This document shows positions 1 to 8,277 of a stretch of DNA of 64,000 bases, piece by piece; position 1 is the first letter of the stretch; every line of letters begins with the position of its first letter. The DNA comes from Bacteroidota bacterium (lineage in GTDB: Bacteria; Bacteroidota; Bacteroidia; Bacteroidales; Lentimicrobiaceae), in assembly GCA_009773455.1 (NCBI GenBank), contig WSXU01000014.1, positions 68,078 to 132,077 of the forward strand, read 5' to 3'. The translations under genes and the position numbers were made by a program. The notes under the pieces are model-generated. The model had not been told where the DNA came from. It worked only from the letters and a program-made list of their open reading frames with translations, and did not search any database.

Positions 1-1
1 T

Positions 2-715
2 CATCTTTCCATCCTGGTTGAAACCATGCGCCGTGAAGGCTATGAACTTCAGCTTGGCCAGCCCCAGGTGATCATCAAAGAGATTGATGGCATTAATAAT
101 GAGCCGGTTGAAATGCTGACAGTGCATGTACCTGAGGCTTTTTCCGGTAAAGTGATTGAACTGGTAACCCAGCGCAGAGGCGAGATTGCCACCATCGAAA
201 CCAAAGGTGACCGCATCCACCTTGAATTTAAAATTCCTTCACGCGGAATTATCGGTCTGCGTAACAATGTATTGACAGCCACCGAAGGAGAGGCCATCAT
301 GGCACATCGTTTCCTGGCCTATGAGCCCTGGAAGGGTGAAATCGCCGGCCGCCGCAACGGTGCCCTGATTGCTATGGAAACGGGTATGGCCATCGCTTAT
401 TCCATAGATAAACTGCAGGATCGCGGTTCTTTCTTTGTTCATCCGAATGAAGAGATCTATGCCGGTCAGGTGATCGGCGAACAGATCAGGCCGGATGATC
501 TGCTGGTGAATGTGACGAAAACCAAGAAACTGACCAATGTGCGTGCTTCCGGAACCGACGATAAGATATTTATTGTTCCGGCCATAAAATTCTCTCTTGA
601 AGAGGCCATGGAATACATTGGCAAGGATGAATTCCTTGAGGTAACACCAAGGTCGCTCAGGTTGCGCAAAATCATCCTTGATGAGCATGAACGTAAACGT
701 GCTTCCAAGAGTTAG
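2..715 (+). CDS. typA: TypA/BipA ribosome-associated GTPase, C-terminal part (5' end outside window)
   Basis: The reading frame is open to the window edge (HLSILVET precedes the first ATG at 26), so only about 238 residues of a protein of usually about 600 are present. The visible part covers the EF-G-V-like domain and the BipA-specific C-terminal domain. The run RGIIGLRNNVLTATEGEA and the motif GALIAMETG are characteristic of the family. BipA is a translational GTPase that binds the ribosome and helps 50S assembly and stress or cold adaptation; its GTPase domain lies outside the window. The gene ends with TAG at 713-715 and is followed by a strong hairpin. Family assignment is firm; the internal ATG at 26 is not the true start. 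Confidence 0.95.
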   Translation, partial: HLSILVETMRREGYELQLGQPQVIIKEIDGINNEPVEMLTVHVPEAFSGKVIELVTQRRGEIATIETKGDRIHLEFKIPSRGIIGLRNNVLTATEGEAIMAHRFLAYEPWKGEIAGRRNGALIAMETGMAIAYSIDKLQDRGSFFVHPNEEIYAGQVIGEQIRPDDLLVNVTKTKKLTNVRASGTDDKIFIVPAIKFSLEEAMEYIGKDEFLEVTPRSLRLRKIILDEHERKRASKS

Positions 716-734
716 TATATTCATGCATTGATTT

Positions 735-766
735 ATGAAGGGACATGACGTATCGTGTCCCTTCAT
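735..766 (+). terminator. Hairpin downstream of typA
   Basis: An 11-bp perfect stem (ATGAAGGGACA / TGTCCCTTCAT) with a 10-nt loop lies 20 nt after the typA stop codon. No clear U-tract follows, so it may be a weak terminator or an mRNA 3'-end stabiliser. Confidence 0.55.
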
Positions 767-905
767 TGGTTATCAGGGATGCGTAAAAAGTTATACAGAC
801 CGGTATTGCCAAAATTTCATAAACCATTGAAAACGGCAGAATATTTGCACAACTCACGCCGTTAACCATCCGAAAAGAATAACATTCACTGAAACCCTGT
901 TATAG

Positions 906-1508
906 ATGAAGAAGATCCCTGTTTTTACTGCTGTTTTCCTGATTATTACACTTATGACCGGTTGTGAAATCCTTGACCAGGCCAGGCAGGTTGCGATGCT
1001 TTCAAAGTGTGAATTTAAACTGAAAACCGTTGATCAGTTGCGCCTGGCAGGTGTAAACATACAACAGGTTAAAAAACTTACCGACCTCAACATGATGGAT
1101 GCCGCCAAAATCACCGCTGCAGCAGTTTCTGGTGGCAGCCTGCCACTTAATTTTACCCTCAACGTCGAAGCCAGGAACCCGAACACAGCTGCAGCAGGTC
1201 TTACAAAACTTGAATGGATATTGTTTATTGACGATATTCAGATGGTTAGCGGTGTAAATGAGCAACGGGTTCAGATTCCGGGTAACGGTGGAACCGGAAT
1301 TATACCCCTTTCCATCGGCATTGATCTGAAACAGGCCCTGAAAGGTAAAAGCGGGGAAGCCATTGCCAATTTCGGACTAAACCTGGCTGGTGCCGGTAAC
1401 AAACCTACCCGGATAACCCTCAAAGCAAAGCCTACGATTATGGTTGGGTCACAGTCAATTGCCTATCCGGGCTACCTCACCATTCAGAACGAGTTTACCT
1501 CAAACTAA
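906..1508 (+). CDS. LEA14/WHy-like lipoprotein
   Basis: A 200-residue protein with a lipoprotein signal peptide: basic start MKK, a hydrophobic stretch, and lipobox LMTGC with Cys20 as the predicted acylated residue. The mature part alternates beta strands with the pattern LNFTLNVEARNPN and a late TRITLKAKP strand. This resembles LEA-2/WHy beta-sandwich domains found in Bacteroidota lipoproteins of unknown role. It is probably anchored in the outer membrane facing the periplasm. It stands alone between two hairpins, so it is likely monocistronic. The fold is inferred from pattern only and no enzymatic motif is seen. Confidence 0.7.
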   Translation: MKKIPVFTAVFLIITLMTGCEILDQARQVAMLSKCEFKLKTVDQLRLAGVNIQQVKKLTDLNMMDAAKITAAAVSGGSLPLNFTLNVEARNPNTAAAGLTKLEWILFIDDIQMVSGVNEQRVQIPGNGGTGIIPLSIGIDLKQALKGKSGEAIANFGLNLAGAGNKPTRITLKAKPTIMVGSQSIAYPGYLTIQNEFTSN

Positions 1509-1531
1509 AACAGGTAGAAGTTTCATTTTCC

Positions 1532-1561
1532 TACAGGGGCGCGACTTTTCGTGCCCCTGTA
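1532..1561 (+). terminator. Hairpin downstream of the LEA-like lipoprotein gene
   Basis: Perfect 9-bp arms (TACAGGGGC / GCCCCTGTA) enclose a 12-nt loop, 23 nt after the stop codon. No U-tract follows. Its layout matches the hairpin after typA. Confidence 0.5.
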
Positions 1562-1675
1562 ACATTTAATGCGGTATTGTCGGATCAGCTTCAGCATCCG
1601 GAAACATTGCCAATGCAACGGATCATTGCAATTGATAATGTGATGAACATAATTCATAGGAAGGTGTTAATATAA

Positions 1676-1691
1676 TTTAAGTGAGCTTAAA
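1676..1691. promoter_or_regulatory. Candidate operator of the DtxR/MntR-type regulator
   Basis: Perfect dyad TTTAAG-TGAG-CTTAAA, ending 23 nt before the ATG of the DtxR-family gene. Its position and symmetry suit an autoregulatory metal-repressor site. Assignment to this regulator is inference. Confidence 0.4.
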
Positions 1692-1714
1692 AATAAAATT
1701 AAAGCGACCGAAAA

Positions 1715-2371
1715 ATGTCTTCAGCAACCGAAAACTTCGTCAAGGTTATTTATCAATTTAATCAGAATCAGGGACTTGATACAAAGCCGGGCACCGTGGC
1801 TAAGGCCCTTGGAATTTCCAATGCAGCGGCCACCGATATGGCGAAAAAGCTGGCGCGGAAGGAACTGGTTGTTTTTCAGAAATACAGGCCCCTGCAATTG
1901 ACAGAAAACGGGAAGAGAATGGCATTAAATGTTATCAGAAAGCACCGTTTGTGGGAAACATTCCTATACAGAACGCTTAAACTTTCACTACATGAAATAC
2001 ATCGTGAAGCTGAATTGCTCGAACACCTGACTTCTGATTTTCTGACGGAGCGCTTAAGCATATTTCTTGGCAGTCCCGATGTTGATCCACACGGTGACCC
2101 GATTCCTGATATTGATGGTCATCTGCTTTCGGATCAGGATCAGATTACATTGTTATCAGCCGAAGCCGGATCAGAATATAAAATTGTCAGGCTGGCCGGC
2201 TCTGACAGTGAATTTTTTGAATTCTGCGAGGATAACAATATTACAGTGGGAGCTCAGATTACTGTCGGGAAACAATACGCGAAGAATAAAATGACCCGTA
2301 TTCTGATTAACGATCAGAAACTACTGCTCAATGCCGTTATAACAAACAAAATTTTTGTTGAACAAAAGTAA
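1715..2371 (+). CDS. DtxR/MntR-family metal-dependent transcriptional regulator
   Basis: 218 residues in the usual order: winged helix-turn-helix (about 1-65, KALGISNAAATDMAKKL), dimerisation and metal-binding domain (about 70-140), and a C-terminal FeoA/SH3-like domain (about 150-218). The metal-site signatures HREAELLEH and DPHGDPIPD are clear. At the position of the DtxR/IdeR cysteine (HxxACxxEH) this protein has Glu, as in manganese-sensing MntR, while the extra SH3-like domain is more IdeR-like. Metal specificity therefore stays open between Mn and Fe. The stop lies 18 nt before the next ATG, so it is cotranscribed with the TonB receptor and probably controls it. A dyad upstream of the start could be its own operator. 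Confidence 0.9.
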   Translation: MSSATENFVKVIYQFNQNQGLDTKPGTVAKALGISNAAATDMAKKLARKELVVFQKYRPLQLTENGKRMALNVIRKHRLWETFLYRTLKLSLHEIHREAELLEHLTSDFLTERLSIFLGSPDVDPHGDPIPDIDGHLLSDQDQITLLSAEAGSEYKIVRLAGSDSEFFEFCEDNNITVGAQITVGKQYAKNKMTRILINDQKLLLNAVITNKIFVEQK

Positions 2372-2389
2372 ATTCCGAGAAGCCAAACG

Positions 2390-4711
2390 ATGAAAATCAT
2401 AACAATACTCTTTGCAGGGCTGGGTATAGTTCTGTCAGCCACATTGTTAAATGCCCAGAATACGGATGCCAACGTGTTTGGTGATGTAAAATCGAACGGG
2501 GAACATGTGCCTTTTGTAAATATTTATCTTGAAGGGACGAATACCGGTACAACGACGGATGCCACCGGTCATTATATGCTGATTAACCTCCCTGAGGGTG
2601 AACATACCCTTGTTGCGAGATCTTTGGGCTATGTTACCTCTAAAAAAGCGATTACTGTTGTAAGAGGTAAAACCCAGGAAGTCAACTTTATACTGGAAGA
2701 AGAAACCATGATGCTGAATCAGGTGGTGATTACCGGAACAAAGACATTTAAGCGACAGACGGAGAGTGCGGTGATTGTAAATGTTTTGGAAAGTAAAGCA
2801 TTGGATATGGTGCAGGCCTGCAATATTTCGGAGGGTTTGCGGTTTCAGCCCGGATTGCGTGTGGAGACGGACTGTCAGACCTGCAATTATACCCAGCTCC
2901 GCATGAACGGATTGGGAGGTTCCTACTCACAGATTCTGATCAATGGTCGCCCTGTTTTCAGCCCGTTGATGGGACTTTACGGTATGGAGCAGATTCCGGC
3001 CAATATGGTTGACAGAATTGAGATCGTTCGTGGAGGTGGCTCCGCTATTTACGGATCGAGTGCGATAGGCGGAACGGTGAACGTCATCACCAGGATTCCC
3101 AACGAAAGCAGTTTTGATTTCAGTTCTTCGCTTCAAAGCATCAATAATGAAGCTACCGATAATATTTTTACCGGTAATTTAACCATGCTCACCAAAACCA
3201 GAAAAGCAGGGGCTGCAGTCTACATTAACCGGCGCAACAGGGAAGCTTACGATCACAACAATGATAAATTTTCTGAACTGCCCGAAATGAAGAATAATTC
3301 CTTTGGCGCCAACCTGTTTTATAAACCTTCCCAGAATCAGAAAATTGAACTGACCCTGAGCAGCCTGAGCGAATACAGGTACGGCGGGGAGATGAAGGAA
3401 GGTCCGGCTTACCTTGCACAGCAATCTGAAGAGCGGACGCATAATATTCTGATGGGTGGTGTTGATTATCAGATAAATTTCAATGAAGACAATAGTTCTT
3501 TTATTGCTTACATAGCCGGCCAATCCACAGACCGGAAACATTATACCGGCATATTGCCCGATGGTCGCACAGACCTGGATAAACACCTTGCTGACCCTCC
3601 TTACGGGTACACCACCAATTTTACATTTCAGTCAGGTCTGCAGTTCAACCAAAGGTTTGAAAATTTTCCTGTCGGAAAGAATGTCTTTACTTTCGGATTG
3701 GAGTATCTGGTTGACGATGTATTTGATACGATTCCATCCTACAACTATGAAATTGATCAGCAGACAGGGAATTTTGCCGGTTTTGTTCAGAGTGACTGGG
3801 AAATCAATCAAAAACTTACCTTGCTTGCAGGATTAAGGGCCGATAATCACAACATGGTTGACAAGCCAGTGATTAGCCCGAGGGTTTCCGTTCTTTATAA
3901 GGTTAAGAAAACCGGGCAGTTGCGTTTAACATGGGGTACAGGTTTCAGGGCTCCACAGGCATTTGATACCGACATGCACATCGCCTTTGCCGGAGGGGGT
4001 GTTTCGCGTATTACCCTTGGGAACGGTTTGAAGGAAGAACGATCCAACAGCCTTAGCGGATCATATAATTTTGATAAGGCGACGGAGACATTTATAGTTG
4101 GTTTTACTACCGAGTATTTCTATACGCGCTTAACCAATGTATTTTACCTGCAGCCTTCGGGCAGCGATGAATTTGGTGAATTGTTTGTGAAGCGAAACGG
4201 TCAGGGAGCTACTGTGCATGGTGGTACACTTGAACTGCGCGGAAATTATAACAGGAAGATGCAGGTTGAAGCAGGGTTTACGGTTCAGTCAAGCTTTTTT
4301 GATCATCCGGTTGAGAATATAGAAGGCGTTGACCCGGTAAAGGAATTTCTTCGGTCGCCCAATGAATACGGATACCTTACTTTATCATTCACGCCTGACA
4401 GACATTTCAATGCTTCGCTGAGCAGTGTATATACCGGAAAGATGAAACTGGTCCATTTCGCGGGAGCGCCGGAACAAAATGCCGATGTCTACAAAACATC
4501 CGAATCTTTTGCCGAGCTGAACCTGAAAATGTCATATACCCTTTTCGCAGAATCGGTCGATTCGGGAATCGAATTCTTCGCAGGGGTAAGGAATTTGCTG
4601 AATGCGTATCAATCTGATTTTGACTCAGGAAAGAACCGGGACAGTAATTATGTTTATGGCCCGGGAGCACCGCGTACTATTTTTATTGGATTGAGAATAA
4701 GGTCATTGTGA
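2390..4711 (+). CDS. TonB-dependent outer-membrane receptor with carboxypeptidase-regulatory N-terminus
   Basis: 773 residues. A signal peptide ending near LLNAQN is followed by a CarboxypepD_reg-like beta domain (about 25-110), the plug (about 115-235, with VDRIEIVRGGGSAIYG) and a 22-strand barrel. The C-terminus ends in an aromatic/hydrophobic strand, IFIGLRIRSL. The plug contains a CxxC pair in VETDCQTCNYTQLRMNG, typical of one receptor subgroup often linked with metal or haem uptake. It follows a DtxR/MntR-type regulator after 18 nt, supporting metal-responsive import, but the ligand cannot be read from sequence. The protein depends on TonB-ExbBD, which is not encoded in this window. No SusD partner gene follows, arguing against a polysaccharide locus. 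Confidence 0.92.
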   Translation: MKIITILFAGLGIVLSATLLNAQNTDANVFGDVKSNGEHVPFVNIYLEGTNTGTTTDATGHYMLINLPEGEHTLVARSLGYVTSKKAITVVRGKTQEVNFILEEETMMLNQVVITGTKTFKRQTESAVIVNVLESKALDMVQACNISEGLRFQPGLRVETDCQTCNYTQLRMNGLGGSYSQILINGRPVFSPLMGLYGMEQIPANMVDRIEIVRGGGSAIYGSSAIGGTVNVITRIPNESSFDFSSSLQSINNEATDNIFTGNLTMLTKTRKAGAAVYINRRNREAYDHNNDKFSELPEMKNNSFGANLFYKPSQNQKIELTLSSLSEYRYGGEMKEGPAYLAQQSEERTHNILMGGVDYQINFNEDNSSFIAYIAGQSTDRKHYTGILPDGRTDLDKHLADPPYGYTTNFTFQSGLQFNQRFENFPVGKNVFTFGLEYLVDDVFDTIPSYNYEIDQQTGNFAGFVQSDWEINQKLTLLAGLRADNHNMVDKPVISPRVSVLYKVKKTGQLRLTWGTGFRAPQAFDTDMHIAFAGGGVSRITLGNGLKEERSNSLSGSYNFDKATETFIVGFTTEYFYTRLTNVFYLQPSGSDEFGELFVKRNGQGATVHGGTLELRGNYNRKMQVEAGFTVQSSFFDHPVENIEGVDPVKEFLRSPNEYGYLTLSFTPDRHFNASLSSVYTGKMKLVHFAGAPEQNADVYKTSESFAELNLKMSYTLFAESVDSGIEFFAGVRNLLNAYQSDFDSGKNRDSNYVYGPGAPRTIFIGLRIRSL

Positions 4712-4786
4712 GCAGTGTTTGAGGGGTGATTTTATAAAGTTTATTTCATTATGGAAAAATGCGCAGGGCATGGGGCATGGGGAAAT

Positions 4787-4840
4787 CGTCCCTCGACCCT
4801 TCTTTCCGTCCCTCGTCCCTAACTTTCGTCCCTCGTCCCT
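4787..4840. repeat. Three 20-bp tandem repeats between convergent genes
   Basis: CGTCCCTCGTCCCT occurs at 4787 (one mismatch), 4807 and 4827, an exact 20-bp period with 6-nt variable spacers. It lies in the 162-bp gap between the receptor gene and a convergent T9SS gene. No coding sense is seen. Confidence 0.75.
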
Positions 4841-4873
4841 GCAAGTATAAATCTAAACGCTCTGATGGGATGA

Positions 4874-7006
4874 TTACTTCTGAATCAGCATCTTACCTGT
4901 AAGGAATTTTCTACCTGAGCTGATTTGAATCAGGTAAATTCCATCTCTTATATGTTGCACATTCACCGGAACAGTTTGTATGCCATCACCAGTTGTGGTT
5001 ATTGATTTTTCAAAAATCAATCTTCCGGTTAAGTCTGTCATCTTTAACTCAACAGGAGAGTCACCTGAAAAATTAAATTGAATGAGGGCATTGTCCTTTG
5101 CAGGATTCGGGATTATGGTCAGTACATCTACGGTGTTAACAACGGACGAATAAGTGTTGTCAACCGGTAATTCCGGTTGCGTACTGAGCAGGGTGCCATT
5201 CCGGCCACCCAGCAGACCCAGTCCGTTTTGCAGGTCGGTCACTTTAAATAAATCATTCCATGTATTGCTTTGTTCCACCGACCATGCCATCCCATTGTAT
5301 CTGAGCAACGTACCATTCCGGCCGCAGGCCCAGCCCCGGTTTTCATCATTCATGTAAACAGAAAGCAGGTCTTCGCTGGTAACAGGTGCGAATTCCATCC
5401 AGGTTTGTCCGTCAAAATGCGCAATCAGTCCGTTATCACCAACGGCATAGATGTTCATATAATCGGCCACGCAAAGATCGTTGAAGGCTCCGGTGGTTGT
5501 TTCATAGCTGGTAATCCATACGTCATTCATGTAATTATTGAAATAAATGGCGCCTTTCATTTCACCATCCAGGCGTTTGATGCTCAACCATAATTCTTCC
5601 ATTTCAGGCAATGCTCCCTGCAGGTTCTGGTTAACCGGCAGGGGATCCATAAACCTGAGTTCAGTAATGCTGTCGTTGAGGGAGAGAAATGTTGTATCCC
5701 AGACTGCTTCTGACAATGAATAAATCATATTGTAGGAGGATATTCCAAGAGTATTCCAGAATGAAATTTCAACCGATGTTGCAGGTTCCCAAATGCCTTC
5801 TGTCACCGGGATACTCAATTCTGACCAAATACCGTTTTCATAACCAAACATTTTAATTTCATCTCCGAATGGTCCGGGGATATCTGTAAGTTTGTAGGCC
5901 GTTGCAAAACCGTAATTATCATCGGAAAATTCAATTTCGTTGAATCGGAATCCCTCCACTTTCAAAACATTGGTCCAGTTTCCTGCATTATAATGCCAGA
6001 TGCCATCGGTGCCGCAGGCAAAGTAGCCATTGTTGGCCCGGGTAAAGTCAATATCCAGGATGCTGTCGGACGTAAAGCCGTTTGAAACAGCCCAGATGCC
6101 GTCTGATCCGTGGTAAACAAATCCGGTGGTATCGCTAACATAGGCTTCGTTTTCTCCGGTTGCATCAACCGAAGTCAGCAGTCTGTCGTAAGCGAATGAG
6201 GTTTCTTTGATCCGGTTGTCGCCGGTGAATCTGTAAACTGAAGGATAGGTATCCGCAAAAAAAGCTATCCGGTTCTGAATACCAAAGCCATGTTCATTGT
6301 CTCTCATGGATAATCCGGAATTTATACCACCTGCATCAAGCGGAAGCCATTGATCACCATTGAAATGATAAAGCAGGCCATAGCCTTCCATATCCGAGCC
6401 GTTAAGCAAAACAGAGGAAGGCCCTGACATTTGCACGGATGAAAACATGATGTAGTTGCCTCCGACAAAACTGAAATCAGGTTCCCAGTTTCCATTTGTA
6501 TAATGATAGAGTGAATTATACAACCCGGCAGCCCAGCCTTCATCCTGCGTTGCAAAACTCACGGTTGTCAGATTTTCGGCATCCTGCTGAACCTGCCATG
6601 AATTCCCATCATAGAAGAGGATGGTATTACCGACAGCCCACCCATGGGTTTCATCGGTGAAGCAAACATCGTTCAGAGTAACGGTAACCGGGCTTGTTTG
6701 CTGAACCCATGCAGAGCCGTTAAACTTCAGGATAGTGCCGTTGTTGCCAACAGCCCAGGCCAGGGTAGGTGAGAGGTAGTAAACAGCGTTCAGGTTATCC
6801 GTAACCGGACTTTCAGCTTTTGTCCAGATGCTGTCGTTGTAAAGGAGGATTACACCATTATCGGCAACTGCAATGCCGGGGCCGGGTTGTAAAAAACTGA
6901 TGTCATTCAGGTGGTGGTGGCCGGTTGACGGATTAATCCAGTACCATGACTGTGCAGCGATCTGGCTGCAGCCAAGCAGCATCAGGAAAGTAAGCAGGTT
7001 TCTCAT
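4874..7006 (-). CDS. Secreted repeat protein with T9SS sorting domain
   Basis: 710 residues with a signal peptide cleaved after MLLGCSQIAAQ. The body is built of many degenerate repeats of the type WAVGNNGTILKFNGSAW and WACGRNGTLLRYNGMAW, which fits a beta-propeller of the YCF48/BNR-like class. The last 80 or so residues form a type A T9SS C-terminal domain: IIPNPAKDNALIQF, a MTDLTGRLI strand and a final LTGKMLIQK. It is therefore exported across the outer membrane and probably surface-attached. It is flanked by a convergent receptor gene and a divergent DJ-1/PfpI gene, so it is transcribed alone. No catalytic motif was found; an adhesive or structural role is inference. Confidence 0.85.
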   Translation of the reverse strand: MRNLLTFLMLLGCSQIAAQSWYWINPSTGHHHLNDISFLQPGPGIAVADNGVILLYNDSIWTKAESPVTDNLNAVYYLSPTLAWAVGNNGTILKFNGSAWVQQTSPVTVTLNDVCFTDETHGWAVGNTILFYDGNSWQVQQDAENLTTVSFATQDEGWAAGLYNSLYHYTNGNWEPDFSFVGGNYIMFSSVQMSGPSSVLLNGSDMEGYGLLYHFNGDQWLPLDAGGINSGLSMRDNEHGFGIQNRIAFFADTYPSVYRFTGDNRIKETSFAYDRLLTSVDATGENEAYVSDTTGFVYHGSDGIWAVSNGFTSDSILDIDFTRANNGYFACGTDGIWHYNAGNWTNVLKVEGFRFNEIEFSDDNYGFATAYKLTDIPGPFGDEIKMFGYENGIWSELSIPVTEGIWEPATSVEISFWNTLGISSYNMIYSLSEAVWDTTFLSLNDSITELRFMDPLPVNQNLQGALPEMEELWLSIKRLDGEMKGAIYFNNYMNDVWITSYETTTGAFNDLCVADYMNIYAVGDNGLIAHFDGQTWMEFAPVTSEDLLSVYMNDENRGWACGRNGTLLRYNGMAWSVEQSNTWNDLFKVTDLQNGLGLLGGRNGTLLSTQPELPVDNTYSSVVNTVDVLTIIPNPAKDNALIQFNFSGDSPVELKMTDLTGRLIFEKSITTTGDGIQTVPVNVQHIRDGIYLIQISSGRKFLTGKMLIQK

Positions 7007-7069
7007 GTTGATGGTGATTCAATAATGAGTATCTACGGTTAAAGATATATATAAATGTACTGAGTGTAT

Positions 7070-7077
7070 CAAAGTTA
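7070..7077 (-). promoter_or_regulatory. -7 promoter element upstream of the T9SS repeat protein
   Basis: On the minus strand the sequence reads TAACTTTG, matching the Bacteroidota TAnnTTTG element, 64 nt before the ATG at 7006. The -33 element is not obvious. Confidence 0.45.
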
Positions 7078-7204
7078 ATATATAAAACTGTATTATGTTT
7101 CATTACCGGGAAATAATCCAGACTGTTGAAAAAAATCTGATCAGATTCTCCCGAACAATTGTAACAAAAACGGGTCATTACTGTTTTATGATAAAACAGA
7201 GAAA

Positions 7205-7723
7205 ATGAATCCAGCCACAAAAAAAGTACTGTGTCTTGTACACAACGATTTTGAAGATCTTGAACTCTGGTATCCTGTACTCAGACTCAGGGGTGAAGGA
7301 TTTAAGGTTGTCCTGGCCGGAGATATCGGCAATCATGTTTATGTGGGTAAGTATGGTGTTCCTGCAAAAAGCGATATTTCGTTCGAAGAGATTGATGCGG
7401 AAGATTTTGACGGGTTGCTTGTCCCTGGTGGCTGGGCCCCGGATAAATTAAGACGATCGCCCGATGTGCTTGAATTTACCCGTAAAATGATGGCATATGG
7501 GAAACCCGTCGGTCAAATCTGCCATGCCGGCTGGGTATTGGTTTCGGCCAATGTGCTGAGCGGACGGAAAGTAACCGGGTCTCCCGGCATCAAGGATGAC
7601 CTGGTCAATGCGGGAGGGCTTTGGTCTGATGATTCGGTGGTGGTGGATGGAAACCTGGTCTCAGCCCAGAAACCGGCCGATCTGCCATTTTACACGAATG
7701 CGTTTCTGGAACTGTTTATTTAG
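7205..7723 (+). CDS. DJ-1/PfpI family protein (type 1 glutamine amidotransferase-like)
   Basis: 172 residues, the normal length for the family. The start MNPATKKVLCLVHNDFEDLE has the typical first strand and the conserved Glu of the acidic pocket. The nucleophile elbow GQICHAGW carries the reactive cysteine followed by His. GLLVPGGWAPDKLR and KVTGSPGIKDDLVNAGG match the rest of the fold. Members act as glyoxalase/deglycase-like or chaperone-protease enzymes in stress defence, and the exact reaction cannot be assigned here. The protein is cytoplasmic with no signal peptide. It stands between a divergent T9SS gene and a convergent TerB-like gene. Confidence 0.88.
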   Translation: MNPATKKVLCLVHNDFEDLELWYPVLRLRGEGFKVVLAGDIGNHVYVGKYGVPAKSDISFEEIDAEDFDGLLVPGGWAPDKLRRSPDVLEFTRKMMAYGKPVGQICHAGWVLVSANVLSGRKVTGSPGIKDDLVNAGGLWSDDSVVVDGNLVSAQKPADLPFYTNAFLELFI

Positions 7724-7747
7724 CAGATTTGCTGATTTTCTAATCAA

Positions 7748-8140
7748 CTAACTGATTGTTTCCAGCTTTTTCTTCAGCTTATCAATCAGGGCTGATTCGG
7801 TCTCATTGACTCCTTCATTGGCCGTGGCAATTCTGAAGGCTACTTTCAGACAAAGGTTTTTAATCCGCGCATCAAACATGGATGCGTTCGAATCAATATA
7901 GCCTGTAAAGTCGGTAAAAGCTTCCCTGGCAGAGGCGTTGTTTTTCCTCAATCTGTTGAATTCCGCCCCGGCTCCCAATACCGCATCGCGAAGACTGTGA
8001 TTTGCTGATCCTGTGTTTTCGATTTCCTGACCGATAAATTCACAGATTTTATCGACTTCTTCTGTTTGAACAATCCCGTCGGCACGTGCCACCGCATAGG
8101 CCAACCTGCCAAGTTCCGCGTAAAAAACTGAATAATCCAT
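7748..8140 (-). CDS. TerB-like protein
   Basis: I choose the start at 8140 (MDYSVFYAELGRLAYAVARA, 130 residues) because homologous folds begin there; the longer ORF from 8185 adds an unsupported leader. The all-helical sequence contains AYAVARADGIVQTEEVDKI and a second related stretch, KVAFRIATANEGVNETE. These are the two acidic loops typical of TerB/DjlA-N-like domains, which may bind metal. Its role is unknown; TerB proteins are linked with stress and membrane-associated signalling. It is convergent with the DJ-1 gene and divergent from ktrB. Confidence 0.7.
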   Translation of the reverse strand: MDYSVFYAELGRLAYAVARADGIVQTEEVDKICEFIGQEIENTGSANHSLRDAVLGAGAEFNRLRKNNASAREAFTDFTGYIDSNASMFDARIKNLCLKVAFRIATANEGVNETESALIDKLKKKLETIS

Positions 8141-8243
8141 GATGTATGAATTAAGTGAAGAAATTTTATACAAGGTATATATCAATCAAATTTCCTGCCA
8201 CAGGGTAAAATGGCAGTATCGCAATTTAGTGGATTTTAATCAT

Positions 8244-8251
8244 TAAATTTG
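8244..8251 (+). promoter_or_regulatory. -7 promoter element of the potassium uptake genes
   Basis: TAAATTTG matches TAnnTTTG and lies 26 nt before the ktrB start. Confidence 0.5.
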
Positions 8252-8277
8252 TAAATCCGTTTTAGCTGCTCAGGATA

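Noticed and set aside
239-766. 175-codon minus-strand ORF opposite typA
   Set aside because: Shadow of the typA coding frame; no recognisable domain.
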